The position numbers and the translations under genes are program-made. From contig JBCCQA010000020.1 in NCBI GenBank assembly GCA_039024635.1, forward strand, positions 44,619 to 108,618: a stretch of 64,000 nt of DNA. The letters run 5' to 3'. Below, piece by piece: positions 43,581-52,760 of the stretch. The notes under the pieces were generated by a model that ran no database searches, was not told where the DNA came from, and worked only from the letters and a program-made list of their open reading frames with translations. Position 1 is the stretch's first letter; each line of letters opens with the position of its first letter. The DNA is from Kuafuiihalomonas sp039024635. GTDB lineage: Bacteria; Myxococcota; Kuafuiibacteriia; Kuafuiibacteriales; Kuafuiibacteriaceae.

Positions 43581-44875
43581 ACTCCACCGTCGGGCTGCTC
43601 TTGATCGCGGCGGAGCTCATGAGCTCAGCTTCGGTCTTGACCCTGAGCGAGGTCCGGGCCCGGGCGCTTGCCCAGGCGGGTTCGGACCAGGGTCCGAACT
43701 ATGCGCGCACTCGGCTGGCCGAGATCCGGGCCAGTCGACGTCCCATGGTCGCGGCCAGTGTGGATCTGTCGGCGGCTCCGGGGGGGGAGCTCTTCACCGT
43801 CGAGTCGGTCGAGGGCGAACGGGTCGTGGTCTCGGCCATCAACGATGCCCGGGAGGGTCCCGAGGCTTTCGCGCCTCAACTTCGCTACGGCGCAATCATG
43901 GGCCTGGACTGGAAGGCCCACGACTTTGGCCGAACCGCAGCTTCGATTCGGGCCGCGGAAGCCGAGCTGCGTGCGGCTCGATTGGAGAGCGCGCTGGAGC
44001 GCGCGAATCTGGTTGAAGCCGTCGATATCGCCTACCTGGGCTGGCTCCAGGCCTACGCCCAACGCGAGCTCCAGCAGCGGGTGCTGTCGAGGGTCGAGGA
44101 TCGAGTCGCCGTTCTGAGCCTGGAAGAAGCCGCCGGTTCGGCCAGCCTGTCCGAAGTGGCGGAGGCCGAGATCCGAGGTCTCGCGGCCGAACTCCAGAGC
44201 CTGGATGCCGAAGATGCGCTCGCCGACGCCCGGCAACAGCTGGAGGGCGCAGCCGGCTTCGATCTTCCGCCTCGGTCCGTCCCCGATCTGGCGTGGCTGG
44301 CGGCTCCGGCCGTCGAAGCCAAGGGCGGCCCCTCGCGCGCCGACATCTTGGCCGCTCGCCTGTCGGCGGCGGAAGCCCAGCTCCTGGCCGCAGGGCGCGC
44401 CAAGCGCGCGCGTCTCGGCGTGGAGGCATCGGCCGGACTCCGCGGACAGTTCGCCACCCCAATCCCGGTGTACCAGGGCGGGGTGGAGCTAAGGGTGCCC
44501 ATTACGGACGGGGGCGTTGCTCAGGCTCGCGTCGAGCAGGCTCGGGCCGAAGCCGATGGTCTTCGACTTCGACTCCAGGACGCTCAGTCGGCTGAAGCCC
44601 GAAGCGCCCGCCATGCCGACGCAGGTCGAGCCCGGGCCGAAGCCCGGGTCGAGCTCTCAACACGGTATCTGGAGCTTGCCACCGATGCGCTGGACGGCGC
44701 CCGAACCGAGGCCGGTTCGCCCGAGGGCGACGCCCGGGTGCAGCGGGCCTGGGCTCAGGTCGAGCAGGCTCAGTCGACCCTGCTTTCGGCCCGAGTCGGT
44801 CGAGCCGAGCGTCTATTGGCCCAGTCGAGAAACGGAGCTCTGAGCCCGTCCCCGCCCCCGCCTGCTCCAAACTAA
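43577..44875 (+). CDS. TolC family outer membrane protein
   Basis: A 432-residue TolC-like channel. Signal (NSTVGLLLIAAELMSSASVL) then TolC-type helices and strands: LRYGAIMGLDWKAHDFGRT with the usual DxGR turn, RAEAEL-like repeats, and a second internal repeat ending VPITDGGVAQARVEQA. Length fits the family (410-490). It starts by a GTG overlapping the ABC stop, so the three genes form one tripartite efflux operon, minus the permease. Confidence 0.83.
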   Translation: MNSTVGLLLIAAELMSSASVLTLSEVRARALAQAGSDQGPNYARTRLAEIRASRRPMVAASVDLSAAPGGELFTVESVEGERVVVSAINDAREGPEAFAPQLRYGAIMGLDWKAHDFGRTAASIRAAEAELRAARLESALERANLVEAVDIAYLGWLQAYAQRELQQRVLSRVEDRVAVLSLEEAAGSASLSEVAEAEIRGLAAELQSLDAEDALADARQQLEGAAGFDLPPRSVPDLAWLAAPAVEAKGGPSRADILAARLSAAEAQLLAAGRAKRARLGVEASAGLRGQFATPIPVYQGGVELRVPITDGGVAQARVEQARAEADGLRLRLQDAQSAEARSARHADAGRARAEARVELSTRYLELATDALDGARTEAGSPEGDARVQRAWAQVEQAQSTLLSARVGRAERLLAQSRNGALSPSPPPPAPN

Positions 44876-45925
44876 CTAGGAAGCGCAGCTTCGGTGGCGC
44901 TCTAGTGCCTGCAGGACAGCCTGCGCCGCGTCCGGAGCCGACCATCGCCACAGCGCTTGGGTGCCGCCGGGAGGGGCGCGCAGGAAGGCGGCCAGCGCCT
45001 CCTCACTGAGCGTGTCGACCGAACATCCGGTTCCGGCGCCCGCCTCCTCGAGCATGGCTACGTTCAGACGCTGCTCGTCGTGCTCGGGGCGATAGATCGC
45101 GAAGAGGGGACGCTTCAGCGCTACGCACTCGCTGATGAGCTGACTCCCGGCCGAGGCCACGACCAGATCGGCTCGCTTCAGATGGTCGAGGAACTGCTCT
45201 CGATTCAGGGCGTGAACCTGGACCCTTGGCCTGTGCTCTTCCGCTGGGCGTCGGCTGAACAAGTGAAGCTCGTCGTCGGGTCCGACGACCCGGGTCACGA
45301 GGGGCAGGATCTCGGCCGCGTTGCCCTCGGAGAAGTACATCAAGATCCGCTTTCCGGGTCGGGGTTCGGCCACGGCCCGGAAGGGGCGAATTTGGCGGTC
45401 GAGGATCGGTCGTGCCAGCACGGTGCTCGCGTCCGAAGTCGGGAGGGGCACGAAGTTCACGGGTACGAAGTCGGTGGCGGGCCAGCTGGAGGCCTGGGCC
45501 TTGATCGCTTCTCGAAGCCAGGGGACCCGAGGGAGCTGGGCCGGACGCTGACACCGGCTGAAGACGAGGCCGTGGCCGACAGCAACTACGGGACAGCCCC
45601 AGAGCCGACCGGCCAGGACGCTGGGGTGGTCCCCGTCCGACACGATGAAGTCGGGTCGTCCGTCCCAGGTCGTGCGCACCGACTGGACCACCCGCTCGGC
45701 GAAGATACGAGCGGCCCCCAAGGAGGGACGGTGAGGCACGGAGGGTACGGGAACGAAGCGCTCTACAGCAGGCGCGATGACGGGGGCGGCGTCTTCCCCC
45801 CCGAAGGCGGTGACTTCGTAGCCTTGCTCGACCAAGGCTTGGATGATGGCTTCGGATCGGGTCGCGTGGCCTCGGCCGCGGCCATGCACGTAGTAGTGAA
45901 CGCGCCGGCCGGCTCCTCCGCTCAC
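44876..45925 (-). CDS. Glycosyltransferase, MurG-like (GT28/GT1)
   Basis: A 349-residue GT-B fold transferase. The N-terminus has the YYVHGRGRGHATRS loop (Gly-rich substrate motif) and the C-terminal half the SAGSQLISECVALKRPLFAIYRPEHDEQ donor-binding region, which is MurG/UGT-like. The donor is probably a UDP- or nucleotide-sugar, the acceptor probably a lipid. GTG 45925 overlaps the stop of the upstream GT4 gene (GTGA), so both are co-expressed. Confidence 0.78.
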   Translation of the reverse strand: MSGGAGRRVHYYVHGRGRGHATRSEAIIQALVEQGYEVTAFGGEDAAPVIAPAVERFVPVPSVPHRPSLGAARIFAERVVQSVRTTWDGRPDFIVSDGDHPSVLAGRLWGCPVVAVGHGLVFSRCQRPAQLPRVPWLREAIKAQASSWPATDFVPVNFVPLPTSDASTVLARPILDRQIRPFRAVAEPRPGKRILMYFSEGNAAEILPLVTRVVGPDDELHLFSRRPAEEHRPRVQVHALNREQFLDHLKRADLVVASAGSQLISECVALKRPLFAIYRPEHDEQRLNVAMLEEAGAGTGCSVDTLSEEALAAFLRAPPGGTQALWRWSAPDAAQAVLQALERHRSCAS

Positions 45926-47367
45926 GCGGCTTCGCCGTCCGATCGCCGCTGGGCTTCGGTCGGCGCCTCCGTCCATGCCGGCTGCTGCCGACCGTGCTTG
46001 TTGAGAGCGGAAGGGGGCCGAACCTGGCCCATGCTTCCCACGAAGGCATGGAGGGCCGTCCACCGTACGATGGGTTTCCATCGCCCCAGGGTCGACAGGT
46101 CGGGCTTGCTGAGTGCGCGGTGTCGGCGGGCCTGCTCGAAGGCTCGGTAGTACCGGTCGATGTGAGCCTGGCGGTCGGTTCGAGCCAGGGCGCTGCTTCG
46201 GGCAGCCTGGGCCAGCCGGTTCCGCCGCGTGGGGCCGCGGAGCAGGGAAACGACCTCGGACCCGAAGCGGGCGTTGCAGGCCGGTACGTCGGGTCCAGGG
46301 GGGAGGAGCAGGCCGTCGACGCCGTGCTGGATCTGTTGCGCGACACCCGCCTCGTCGTCGAAGGCCACGACGGGCAGGCCGCAGGACATCGCCTCGCTTA
46401 TCACCTGTCCGTAGGTCTCGGACAGAGAGCCGTACGTGAACAGGTCGGCATGGTGGTACCAGCTCCGGACTTCGTGCACCGGGAACTCACCGGGGAAGAA
46501 GCTTCGATCGCCCACGCCCAGACGGGCCGCACGGTCTTGGAAGGTCTCCATGTCCGCGCCGTCGCCGACCAAGGTCAGGGAGGCCTCGGGCACGTGAGGC
46601 GCAACGTGCTTGGCGAAGATGTCGATGAGTCGGGAGATGTTCTTCTCGCGGACCAGACGGCAAAGGACCAAGATCCGAAAGCCCTTCTTGGCCCAGGCCG
46701 GATAGGGGTCAGGACCCGGGTCGGCGTCCAGCACTCGGGTATTGATGGTGCGCGGGATGACGTGAATCGGCACCGTCACGCCCAGGTTTCGCCAGTAGGT
46801 CTCGAGGCCTTCGGACAGAACCACCAAGCCGTCGCTCTGGTTGTAGATCTGGACTGAGAACTGCTCCGCCATGGGAACCAAGGTGTTCGCACACAGGCGA
46901 TGCACGGCTTCGTTGCCGGCCCAGGACTCGGGCAACAGGGTGTCGTAGAGCCGACTGAGAAGGGTGGTGTTGACGGTGAGCAATGGGACGTTCTGGGTCG
47001 CACGCAGCCAGACGCCGGCGTCGAGCAGGTCGCTCCCGCTCTGGCCGATCATGACGTCGAACTGCGCATCCACCAGGCGGCGGAGGCTTCGACGGTTCGG
47101 AACCGGTAAGAAGAAGCCGGGCTGAGCGCGCATCGGGATGGAGGGCAAGAGAACGTGCCGCGCCGGCAACTCATTGGGGCGGGCGTTGGGGTCCCTGGGA
47201 CCGACCAGGGTGACGTCGTGGTCCCGGCGACGGAACTCCTGGTGCAGAAGCTGGGCGGCAAAGGTCGAACCCGTGGCGTACGGAACGCGCACGTAGTCGC
47301 TCAGAATGGCGATGTGCTGAAACGGGCGCCGCTCAGGGGCCCGGACTCGCGTCACGGTCTCGAACAT
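45922..47367 (-). CDS. GT4 family glycosyltransferase
   Basis: A 481-residue GT-B retaining transferase. It has SDYVRVPYATGSTF in the acceptor half, RILVLCRLVREKNISRLID, and the ETYGQVISE (E-x7-E) motif near residue 330. It resembles SQD2/digalactosyldiacylglycerol-type lipid glycosyltransferases, but the acceptor is inferred. The C-terminal tail (about 60 residues) is basic and may bind membrane. ATG 47367 is used; an in-frame ATG (MGIGHARR) lies upstream. Confidence 0.8.
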   Translation of the reverse strand: MFETVTRVRAPERRPFQHIAILSDYVRVPYATGSTFAAQLLHQEFRRRDHDVTLVGPRDPNARPNELPARHVLLPSIPMRAQPGFFLPVPNRRSLRRLVDAQFDVMIGQSGSDLLDAGVWLRATQNVPLLTVNTTLLSRLYDTLLPESWAGNEAVHRLCANTLVPMAEQFSVQIYNQSDGLVVLSEGLETYWRNLGVTVPIHVIPRTINTRVLDADPGPDPYPAWAKKGFRILVLCRLVREKNISRLIDIFAKHVAPHVPEASLTLVGDGADMETFQDRAARLGVGDRSFFPGEFPVHEVRSWYHHADLFTYGSLSETYGQVISEAMSCGLPVVAFDDEAGVAQQIQHGVDGLLLPPGPDVPACNARFGSEVVSLLRGPTRRNRLAQAARSSALARTDRQAHIDRYYRAFEQARRHRALSKPDLSTLGRWKPIVRWTALHAFVGSMGQVRPPSALNKHGRQQPAWTEAPTEAQRRSDGEAA

Positions 47368-47488
47368 GGGTGCTCTCGACAAGCGGCGTGCATGTCCGAT
47401 GCCCATGAAATCGAGTCCAGTTCTTTTCAAGGATTCGTCGCAAAAGGGCCTATCGAGACCGTCTCAGCCCGATCCAGGGGTCACGGAC

Positions 47489-47527
47489 CGTGGCGGTACC
47501 ACGACACTGTATAACTTTTGCCACAGT
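47489..47527. promoter_or_regulatory. Short inverted repeats in the gap between two glycosyltransferase genes
   Basis: In the 191-base gap (47368-47558) two small inverted repeats occur: CGTGG/CCACG at 47489-47503 and ACTGT/ACAGT at 47506-47527. On the minus strand GTTATACAG just within it could be a -10 element for the downstream GT pair. These are weak signals; nothing else is seen in the gap. Confidence 0.25.
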
Positions 47528-47558
47528 ATCTCGGCCGCCGAGGCGAGCATCTTTCGTC

Positions 47559-48731
47559 CTAGGTGGGTCGGACCGGCGGGGCTCCGAGGTTCTCGTAGTA
47601 TTCGAACAGCTCCCTGAAATGGTCATCGAGGGTTCGGACCTGGCTTCGGGCCGCGTTCAGGGCGGCGTCGAGCTCGGTCTTGTCCCGGCTCAGCAGGCGG
47701 CGAATGGCGGCGGCGCAGGCCTCGGGATCGCCGGCTCGGTAACGCTCAGAGACGGCCGGACTGGGGATTTCGGCCGCGCCCCCCGAATCGGGCACGACCA
47801 CCGGCGTGCCTGCGCACAGGGCTTCGGCGACCACCAGGCCGTAGGTCTCGGCCGCGCTGCCGTGGACGAAGGCGTCGGCGCTGGCGATGGCGCGGGCCAT
47901 CTCGCTTCTGTCGCGGGTGTAGCCAGCCACATGGACACCAACCGTTTGGGCCGAAAGGCGGTCGACCCGACGACGAGAGGGTCCGTCGCCGTAGATGACG
48001 AGGCCGATGGGCTGGGCTTGGCCCAGCCGACGCATGGCCTCGATGAGGGTCGGGAGTCGCTTCTCGGGATGATGTCGGGATACGGCCACCAAGAGTCGGC
48101 CTTCGGGTGACACGCCCGCCTCCCACAGCAGTCGACGTCGAAGCTCTTCGTTGGGCTGGGCTTCGGCGAAGGGTCCGGCGTCGATGCCGAAGGGGACGGA
48201 GCGAGCCGCGCTCATCCCCTGACCGCGAAGGCGCTTCTCCAGCCAGTCCGAGGCCACGACCGTGGTGTCGAACAAGCCGCTCAGACGGCGGAGCACAGAC
48301 CAGATGGGTCCAAAGGCCCAGTCGACCGTGGCGGGACGGAACCACCGGTCGAAGGTGGTGTGGCCAAAGACGGCCACTGGGTCCTGGTGAAAGACGAGGC
48401 TCTTCTTGGCTGGACCCAGCCATCGGCCCGCGAACCACCCACCTCCGTACACGGAGGAGGCTTCCACGACGTCGGGCTTCTCGCGATCGAGCACCTCGTG
48501 CACCCGTCGCTCGTGGACGAAGAGCCGATAGCGATTGTCTCCCGGGACGGGGGGGCTCTCCACCCAGACGATGCGTCCGCCCTGCCTGGGTTCCTCTCGG
48601 CTCTCTTTGCCCGGTGCGACGATGACGATCTCGTGGCCGGATCGGGTACCGGCCGCCAACTTGTGGTCCAGATAGGTGCGGACGCCGCCGCCCTGCTCAG
48701 CGTAGAACTCGGCGACGTCGACGAGCTTCAC
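47559..48731 (-). CDS. GT4 family glycosyltransferase
   Basis: A 390-residue GT-B transferase. Visible elements: EFYAEQGGGVRTYLDHKLAA at the N-terminus, VSRHHPEKRLPTLIEAM, and AETYGLVVAEALCAGTPVV with the E-x7-E donor motif (about residue 290). It resembles bacterial PimB/PimC-like and trehalose/lipid mannosyl- or glucosyltransferases. Together with the two genes downstream it forms a glycosyltransferase cluster. Divergent from the VIT/VWA gene by 38 bases. Confidence 0.82.
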   Translation of the reverse strand: MKLVDVAEFYAEQGGGVRTYLDHKLAAGTRSGHEIVIVAPGKESREEPRQGGRIVWVESPPVPGDNRYRLFVHERRVHEVLDREKPDVVEASSVYGGGWFAGRWLGPAKKSLVFHQDPVAVFGHTTFDRWFRPATVDWAFGPIWSVLRRLSGLFDTTVVASDWLEKRLRGQGMSAARSVPFGIDAGPFAEAQPNEELRRRLLWEAGVSPEGRLLVAVSRHHPEKRLPTLIEAMRRLGQAQPIGLVIYGDGPSRRRVDRLSAQTVGVHVAGYTRDRSEMARAIASADAFVHGSAAETYGLVVAEALCAGTPVVVPDSGGAAEIPSPAVSERYRAGDPEACAAAIRRLLSRDKTELDAALNAARSQVRTLDDHFRELFEYYENLGAPPVRPT

Positions 48732-48769
48732 GTCGATCCGCCTAACGCGGTCCCGATCTTTGGGGAAGC

Positions 48770-50695
48770 ATGGGCTCGGACGAGTGCGTTGCCCCTTCGA
48801 TGGTCGAACACGCGCTCTCTCTACTCCTCTTGACGGCGCTCCCTCCGGGCTTTCTGGACGGAGTCGCCGAGTTTTGGCGAATCGAAGATCCCGAGGCCGT
48901 GGACCGGGGCATGCTCGTGGTCGAGGCAGAGGACGGCAGCGCTCGGGGTCTGGCGGCCCATGACGTTCGAGTGGACGTGGTGCTTCGGGGATTCGTGGCC
49001 GAGACCCGGGTGCATCAGACCTTTCGCAACCCGACCGAGGTCTGGCTGGAGGCGAGCTACGTCCATCCGCTCCCTGAGTCGGGGGCGGTGGAGGCGCTGA
49101 AGCTCCGCATCGGGGACCGACGCATCGAAGGCCAAATCAAGGAGAAGTCGGAGGCGCGGCGGGTCTATGCTCGCGCCCGGGCTCGCGGCCAAGCGGCCTC
49201 CCTTCTCGAGCAGATTCGCGCCAACCTGTTTCGGACCAAGGTGGCCAACGTGCCCCCGCAGGGCGAGGTGGAGGTGGAGCTGGTCATCCGGGAGCTCCTT
49301 CTCTTCGCCGACGGTGCTTTCAGCTACCGCTACCCCATTCCGGTCACGCCGCGCTTCAACCCGACTTCGTCCCCGCCTTCGGAGCAGCCCACGTCATGGG
49401 CTTTGGGTTCGGTCGGGGCCGGTCCTCGGATTCGAGTCGACTTCGAGCCCGGCCTCCCCCCCGCTTGGACGACGGCGAGCCACGCCCTCGCCGCCACGGA
49501 CCGTGGTCTGGAGGTGGTCGAGCCTTCGAGCGCCCAGGACTTCGTCCTTCGTTGGGCGCCGGCGGTCTCGGACGCCAGTGTGGCCATGGGCTTCCGGGAG
49601 GTCTTTCAGGGGCAGACCTACGCCGCCATGATGGTCGTTCCTCCGGCGCCCGAGCGGCAGCAGGCGAGGGCCCGGGAGATCGTCTTCGTCATCGATACTT
49701 CGGGCTCGATGGGTGGGCCTTCTATCCTGCAGGCGAAACGCGCCCTGCAGCTCGCGCTGAGCCGACTTCGGCCCGAGGACTGCTTCGACGTCGTGCGCTT
49801 TGCGGCCGACGCCGAGGCCATGTTCGGGACCTGCCGCTCGGGTCGTCGACCGATGGTCGACCAAGCGCAGAACTGGGTTTCCCGGCTCAGCGCCGGCGGC
49901 GGTACCCACATGGCGCCGGCCCTTCGCTTGGCCATGGGTTCGGGGCCCAAGGAGGCGGAGCGTCTGAAGCAGATCGTCTTCATCACTGATGGCGCCGTCG
50001 GAAACGAGCCTGAGCTGCTGGCGCAGATTCGAAGAGAGCTCGGGTCGGCTCGACTGTTCACCGTGGGGATCGGCGCTGCGCCCAACGCTGCTTTCATGCG
50101 AGACGCGGCCCGTTTCGGACGGGGACGGTTCAGCTTCATCGGGGACCTGGCCGAGGTCGAGGCCCGAATGAGCGAGCTCCTGGTGAGGCTGGAGAAACCG
50201 GCGCTGACCAGTCTGAGCGTAGATTGGGGGGTCTCGAACCCGGATCAGGTCCCGGCTCAAGTCCCCGACGTCTACGCCGGGGACCCGATGCTTCTCGTCG
50301 CTCGCTTGTCGGGTGACGTGGACGCGGTTCAGGTTCGGAGCGAGGACGGGTGGTCGAAGCGAATTCTCTTGGCTCCGGGGCCTGGTCTTCACCGCCTCTG
50401 GGCCCGGCGGCGAACGGAGGGCCTCTTGGATGAAATATCCATGGGCGGCGCGCGGGCAGCGCTCCAGGCTGAGGTTTTGCGACTCGGACTGACCCACGAG
50501 ATCGTCACCCCCTACACGAGTTTCGTGGCGGTGGAGCAAAGGCAGCTCCGACCGAATGGGGCGCCGCTTCGCGCGCGAACCGTTCCGACGCCGACGACGG
50601 GACAGCTGCCTCGGGGGGGCAGCGGGTTTGCGTGGCTCCTGGCCGCGGGCCTTCTGTGCGTGGTCTTGGGAGGACGCCTGTGGCGCGAGGCCTGA
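48770..50695 (+). CDS. VIT and VWA domain protein with C-terminal sorting signal
   Basis: A 641-residue exported protein. Signal/anchor SLLLLTALPPGFLDG (around residue 20); VIT domain about 55-190 with EKSEARRVYARARARGQAAS; VWA domain from about 305 with MIDAS DTSGSMGG and later ITDGAVGN; C-terminal LPRGG (about 613) followed by FAWLLAAGLLCVVLGG and an Arg end, the tripartite layout of a sortase sorting signal. This is the marine-proteobacterial sortase-target type; it should be processed by the following sortase and displayed on the envelope. ATG 48770 or 48800. Confidence 0.88.
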   Translation: MGSDECVAPSMVEHALSLLLLTALPPGFLDGVAEFWRIEDPEAVDRGMLVVEAEDGSARGLAAHDVRVDVVLRGFVAETRVHQTFRNPTEVWLEASYVHPLPESGAVEALKLRIGDRRIEGQIKEKSEARRVYARARARGQAASLLEQIRANLFRTKVANVPPQGEVEVELVIRELLLFADGAFSYRYPIPVTPRFNPTSSPPSEQPTSWALGSVGAGPRIRVDFEPGLPPAWTTASHALAATDRGLEVVEPSSAQDFVLRWAPAVSDASVAMGFREVFQGQTYAAMMVVPPAPERQQARAREIVFVIDTSGSMGGPSILQAKRALQLALSRLRPEDCFDVVRFAADAEAMFGTCRSGRRPMVDQAQNWVSRLSAGGGTHMAPALRLAMGSGPKEAERLKQIVFITDGAVGNEPELLAQIRRELGSARLFTVGIGAAPNAAFMRDAARFGRGRFSFIGDLAEVEARMSELLVRLEKPALTSLSVDWGVSNPDQVPAQVPDVYAGDPMLLVARLSGDVDAVQVRSEDGWSKRILLAPGPGLHRLWARRRTEGLLDEISMGGARAALQAEVLRLGLTHEIVTPYTSFVAVEQRQLRPNGAPLRARTVPTPTTGQLPRGGSGFAWLLAAGLLCVVLGGRLWREA

Positions 50696-51360
50696 ACGGA
50701 GTCTTTCTCCTGGTCGGAAGCGTCCTCTTGGCCTGGGGGGCTTACATTCCGGCCAAGGCCTGGCTCGGGCAGCAGCTCTTGGAGCGGGCCTGGAGAGACG
50801 GACGGGTTTCCGGTTCCCTGGTCCGTCCCTGGGCCTGGGCTGACCTTGCGCCGGTGGCCCGCTTGTCTTTCGAGGATGGGGCGGCACTGATAGTCCTTTC
50901 GGGTGCGACCGGACAGAGCTTGGCCTGGGGGCCGGGCCATGTGGACGGCACCGCTTGGCCGGGCGAACCAGGCAACGCCGTCGTAGCCGGTCATCAGGAC
51001 ACCCACTTCGCGCGGCTCCAGGCCATCGAGGCGGGTGCGATGCTCGAGGCGGAATCGCTGCAGGGGATGCGGGCCCGGTACCGGGTTCGCTCCACCCAGG
51101 TCGTGATGGACTCGGACCTGCGCTGGCTCGCGCCGGACTACGACGGCCTGACGCTGGTGACCTGCTTTCCCTTCGGCGGACCGCCCGGCGGGCGAGCGCG
51201 CTTCGTGGTGCGGGCTGACCGCGTAGACCTTCCCGATTTGCCCCGAAGATCCCGAAGGATTCCGCTCCGAGTGTGGACAGCTCTGAATCGGGGTGCTCTA
51301 TACGCCCCCGGAGATTCCACGTATGAGGATGGTCATCGCCCGAGAACGGGGCGACGGTGA
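50680..51360 (+). CDS. Class GN sortase
   Basis: A 226-residue transpeptidase anchored by an N-terminal helix (GVFLLVGSVLLAWGAYI). Catalytic residues are the His in AGHQDTHF (about 106), the Cys in TLVTCFPFGG (about 162) and the Arg in RARFVVRAD (about 175). Class GN sortases of Gram-negatives sit beside a single VIT/VWA substrate, exactly as here. GTG 50680 overlaps the target gene by 16 bases; its stop overlaps the transhydrogenase start by 38 bases, an unusually long overlap. Confidence 0.9.
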   Translation: MARGLNGVFLLVGSVLLAWGAYIPAKAWLGQQLLERAWRDGRVSGSLVRPWAWADLAPVARLSFEDGAALIVLSGATGQSLAWGPGHVDGTAWPGEPGNAVVAGHQDTHFARLQAIEAGAMLEAESLQGMRARYRVRSTQVVMDSDLRWLAPDYDGLTLVTCFPFGGPPGGRARFVVRADRVDLPDLPRRSRRIPLRVWTALNRGALYAPGDSTYEDGHRPRTGRR

Positions 51361-52468
51361 AGACCGGGTCGCTGCAAGCCCCGAAACCGTCAAGAAGTTC
51401 GCCGCCCTGGGCGTCGAGACGACGATCGAAGCGGGGGCCGGAACCAGCGCCAACTTTGCCGACGCGGCCTACGAAGCAGCCGGCGCGCAGGTCGTGGCCG
51501 AGAGTGAGCTGCCCGCCGCGCTGAAAGAAGCCCGCATCTTGGCCGCCGTCGGGCCCGAGGTGCCGTCTGCGCTGACCGAAGCCCTGCCCGAAGGCGCCTT
51601 GTTCGTCGCCTTTTGCGACGCCTTTAGGCGCCTGGACGCGGTAAAGGCGATGGCCGCCCAGAAGATCAGCACCCTGGCCATGGAGCAGGTCCCCCGGATC
51701 ACCCGGGCTCAGTCCATGGACGCCCTGTCGTCTCAGGCCAACATCGCTGGCTACAAGGCGGTGCTGGTTGCGGCGGCCAAGCTCGACAAATACTTCCCTC
51801 TACTCATGACCGCGGCGGGTACGGTTCAGCCGGCCCGGGTCGTCATCATGGGCGCCGGCGTGGCCGGGCTCCAGGCCATCGCCACCGCCCGTCGTCTGGG
51901 CGCGGTGGTCGAAGTCTCGGACATCCGTCCCGAGGTGAAGGAGCAGATCGAGTCCCTGGGCGGAAAGTTCATCGAACTCCCCATGCAGGAGAGCGGCGCG
52001 GGCGAAGGCGGCTACGCCAAGGAGATGGGAGAAGAGTTCCTCCGCAAGCAGCGAGAGATCGTGTCTGAGCGGGTCGCCCAAGCCGACGTGGTCATCACCA
52101 CCGCCCTCATCCCCGGGCGACCTGCTCCAAAGCTGGTCCCCAAGGAGATGGTGGAGCGGATGCGGCCGGGCGCCGTCATCGTCGACCTGGCCGTGTCGCA
52201 AGGCGGGAACTGCGAGCTCTCCGAGCCCGGCCAGGATGTGGTCCACCAGGGTGTGACCATCGTAGGGGCGACCAACCTGGCCTCCGAGATGGCCCACGAC
52301 GCGAGCCTTCTATACTCCCGCAACATTCTGGCCCTTCTCAAGCCCATGATCAAAGACGGAGAGCTGACCGTCGACCTTGAAGACGACGTCGTCGGACCCT
52401 CGCTGTTGGTGCATGGCGGCGAAGTGAAGGCGGAGCGCGTCAAGGCGCTCATGGAGAACAACTCATGA
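51323..52468 (+). CDS. pntAA: NAD(P) transhydrogenase subunit alpha part 1
   Basis: The NAD(H)-binding domain I subunit (381 residues) of the proton-translocating transhydrogenase. VVIMGAGVAGLQAIATARRL (about residue 173) is the NAD loop, with RITRAQSMDALSSQANIAGY and the mobile-loop DLAVSQGGNCELS. ATG 51323 is chosen from nearby ATGs because it starts a normal RMVIARERGDGEDRVAASPE N-terminus; a MVIARER start six bases later is possible. Stop overlaps pntAB by ATGA. Confidence 0.92.
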   Translation: MRMVIARERGDGEDRVAASPETVKKFAALGVETTIEAGAGTSANFADAAYEAAGAQVVAESELPAALKEARILAAVGPEVPSALTEALPEGALFVAFCDAFRRLDAVKAMAAQKISTLAMEQVPRITRAQSMDALSSQANIAGYKAVLVAAAKLDKYFPLLMTAAGTVQPARVVIMGAGVAGLQAIATARRLGAVVEVSDIRPEVKEQIESLGGKFIELPMQESGAGEGGYAKEMGEEFLRKQREIVSERVAQADVVITTALIPGRPAPKLVPKEMVERMRPGAVIVDLAVSQGGNCELSEPGQDVVHQGVTIVGATNLASEMAHDASLLYSRNILALLKPMIKDGELTVDLEDDVVGPSLLVHGGEVKAERVKALMENNS

Positions 52469-52758
52469 CCATGGAACTCGGGGCCATTTGGGTCGCCCTC
52501 TTCATCCTCGTGCTCGCCACCTACGTGGGCTTCGAAATCATCACCAAAGTACCGCCCACCCTGCATACCCCCCTGATGAGCGGGGCCAACGCCATCAGCG
52601 GCATCACTCTGGTGGGCGCCATCGCGGCGGCCAAGACGGCGCCGCCCAACGTGTCCAACGTGCTCGGCGGCCTCGCCGTGGCGCTCGCCACCATCAACGT
52701 GATCGGTGGCTTCCTGGTCACCAACCGCATGCTCCGCATGTTCAAGAAGAAGAAGTAG
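52465..52758 (+). CDS. pntAB: NAD(P) transhydrogenase subunit alpha part 2
   Basis: A 97-residue membrane subunit with three helices (AIWVALFILVLATYVGFEII, ISGITLVGAIAAA, LAVALATINVIGGFLV) and the KVPPTLHTPLMSGANAIS signature. It forms the alpha part of domain II, the proton channel. ATG overlaps the pntAA stop. Ends FKKKK. Confidence 0.93.
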   Translation: MTMELGAIWVALFILVLATYVGFEIITKVPPTLHTPLMSGANAISGITLVGAIAAAKTAPPNVSNVLGGLAVALATINVIGGFLVTNRMLRMFKKKK

Positions 52759-52760
52759 CC

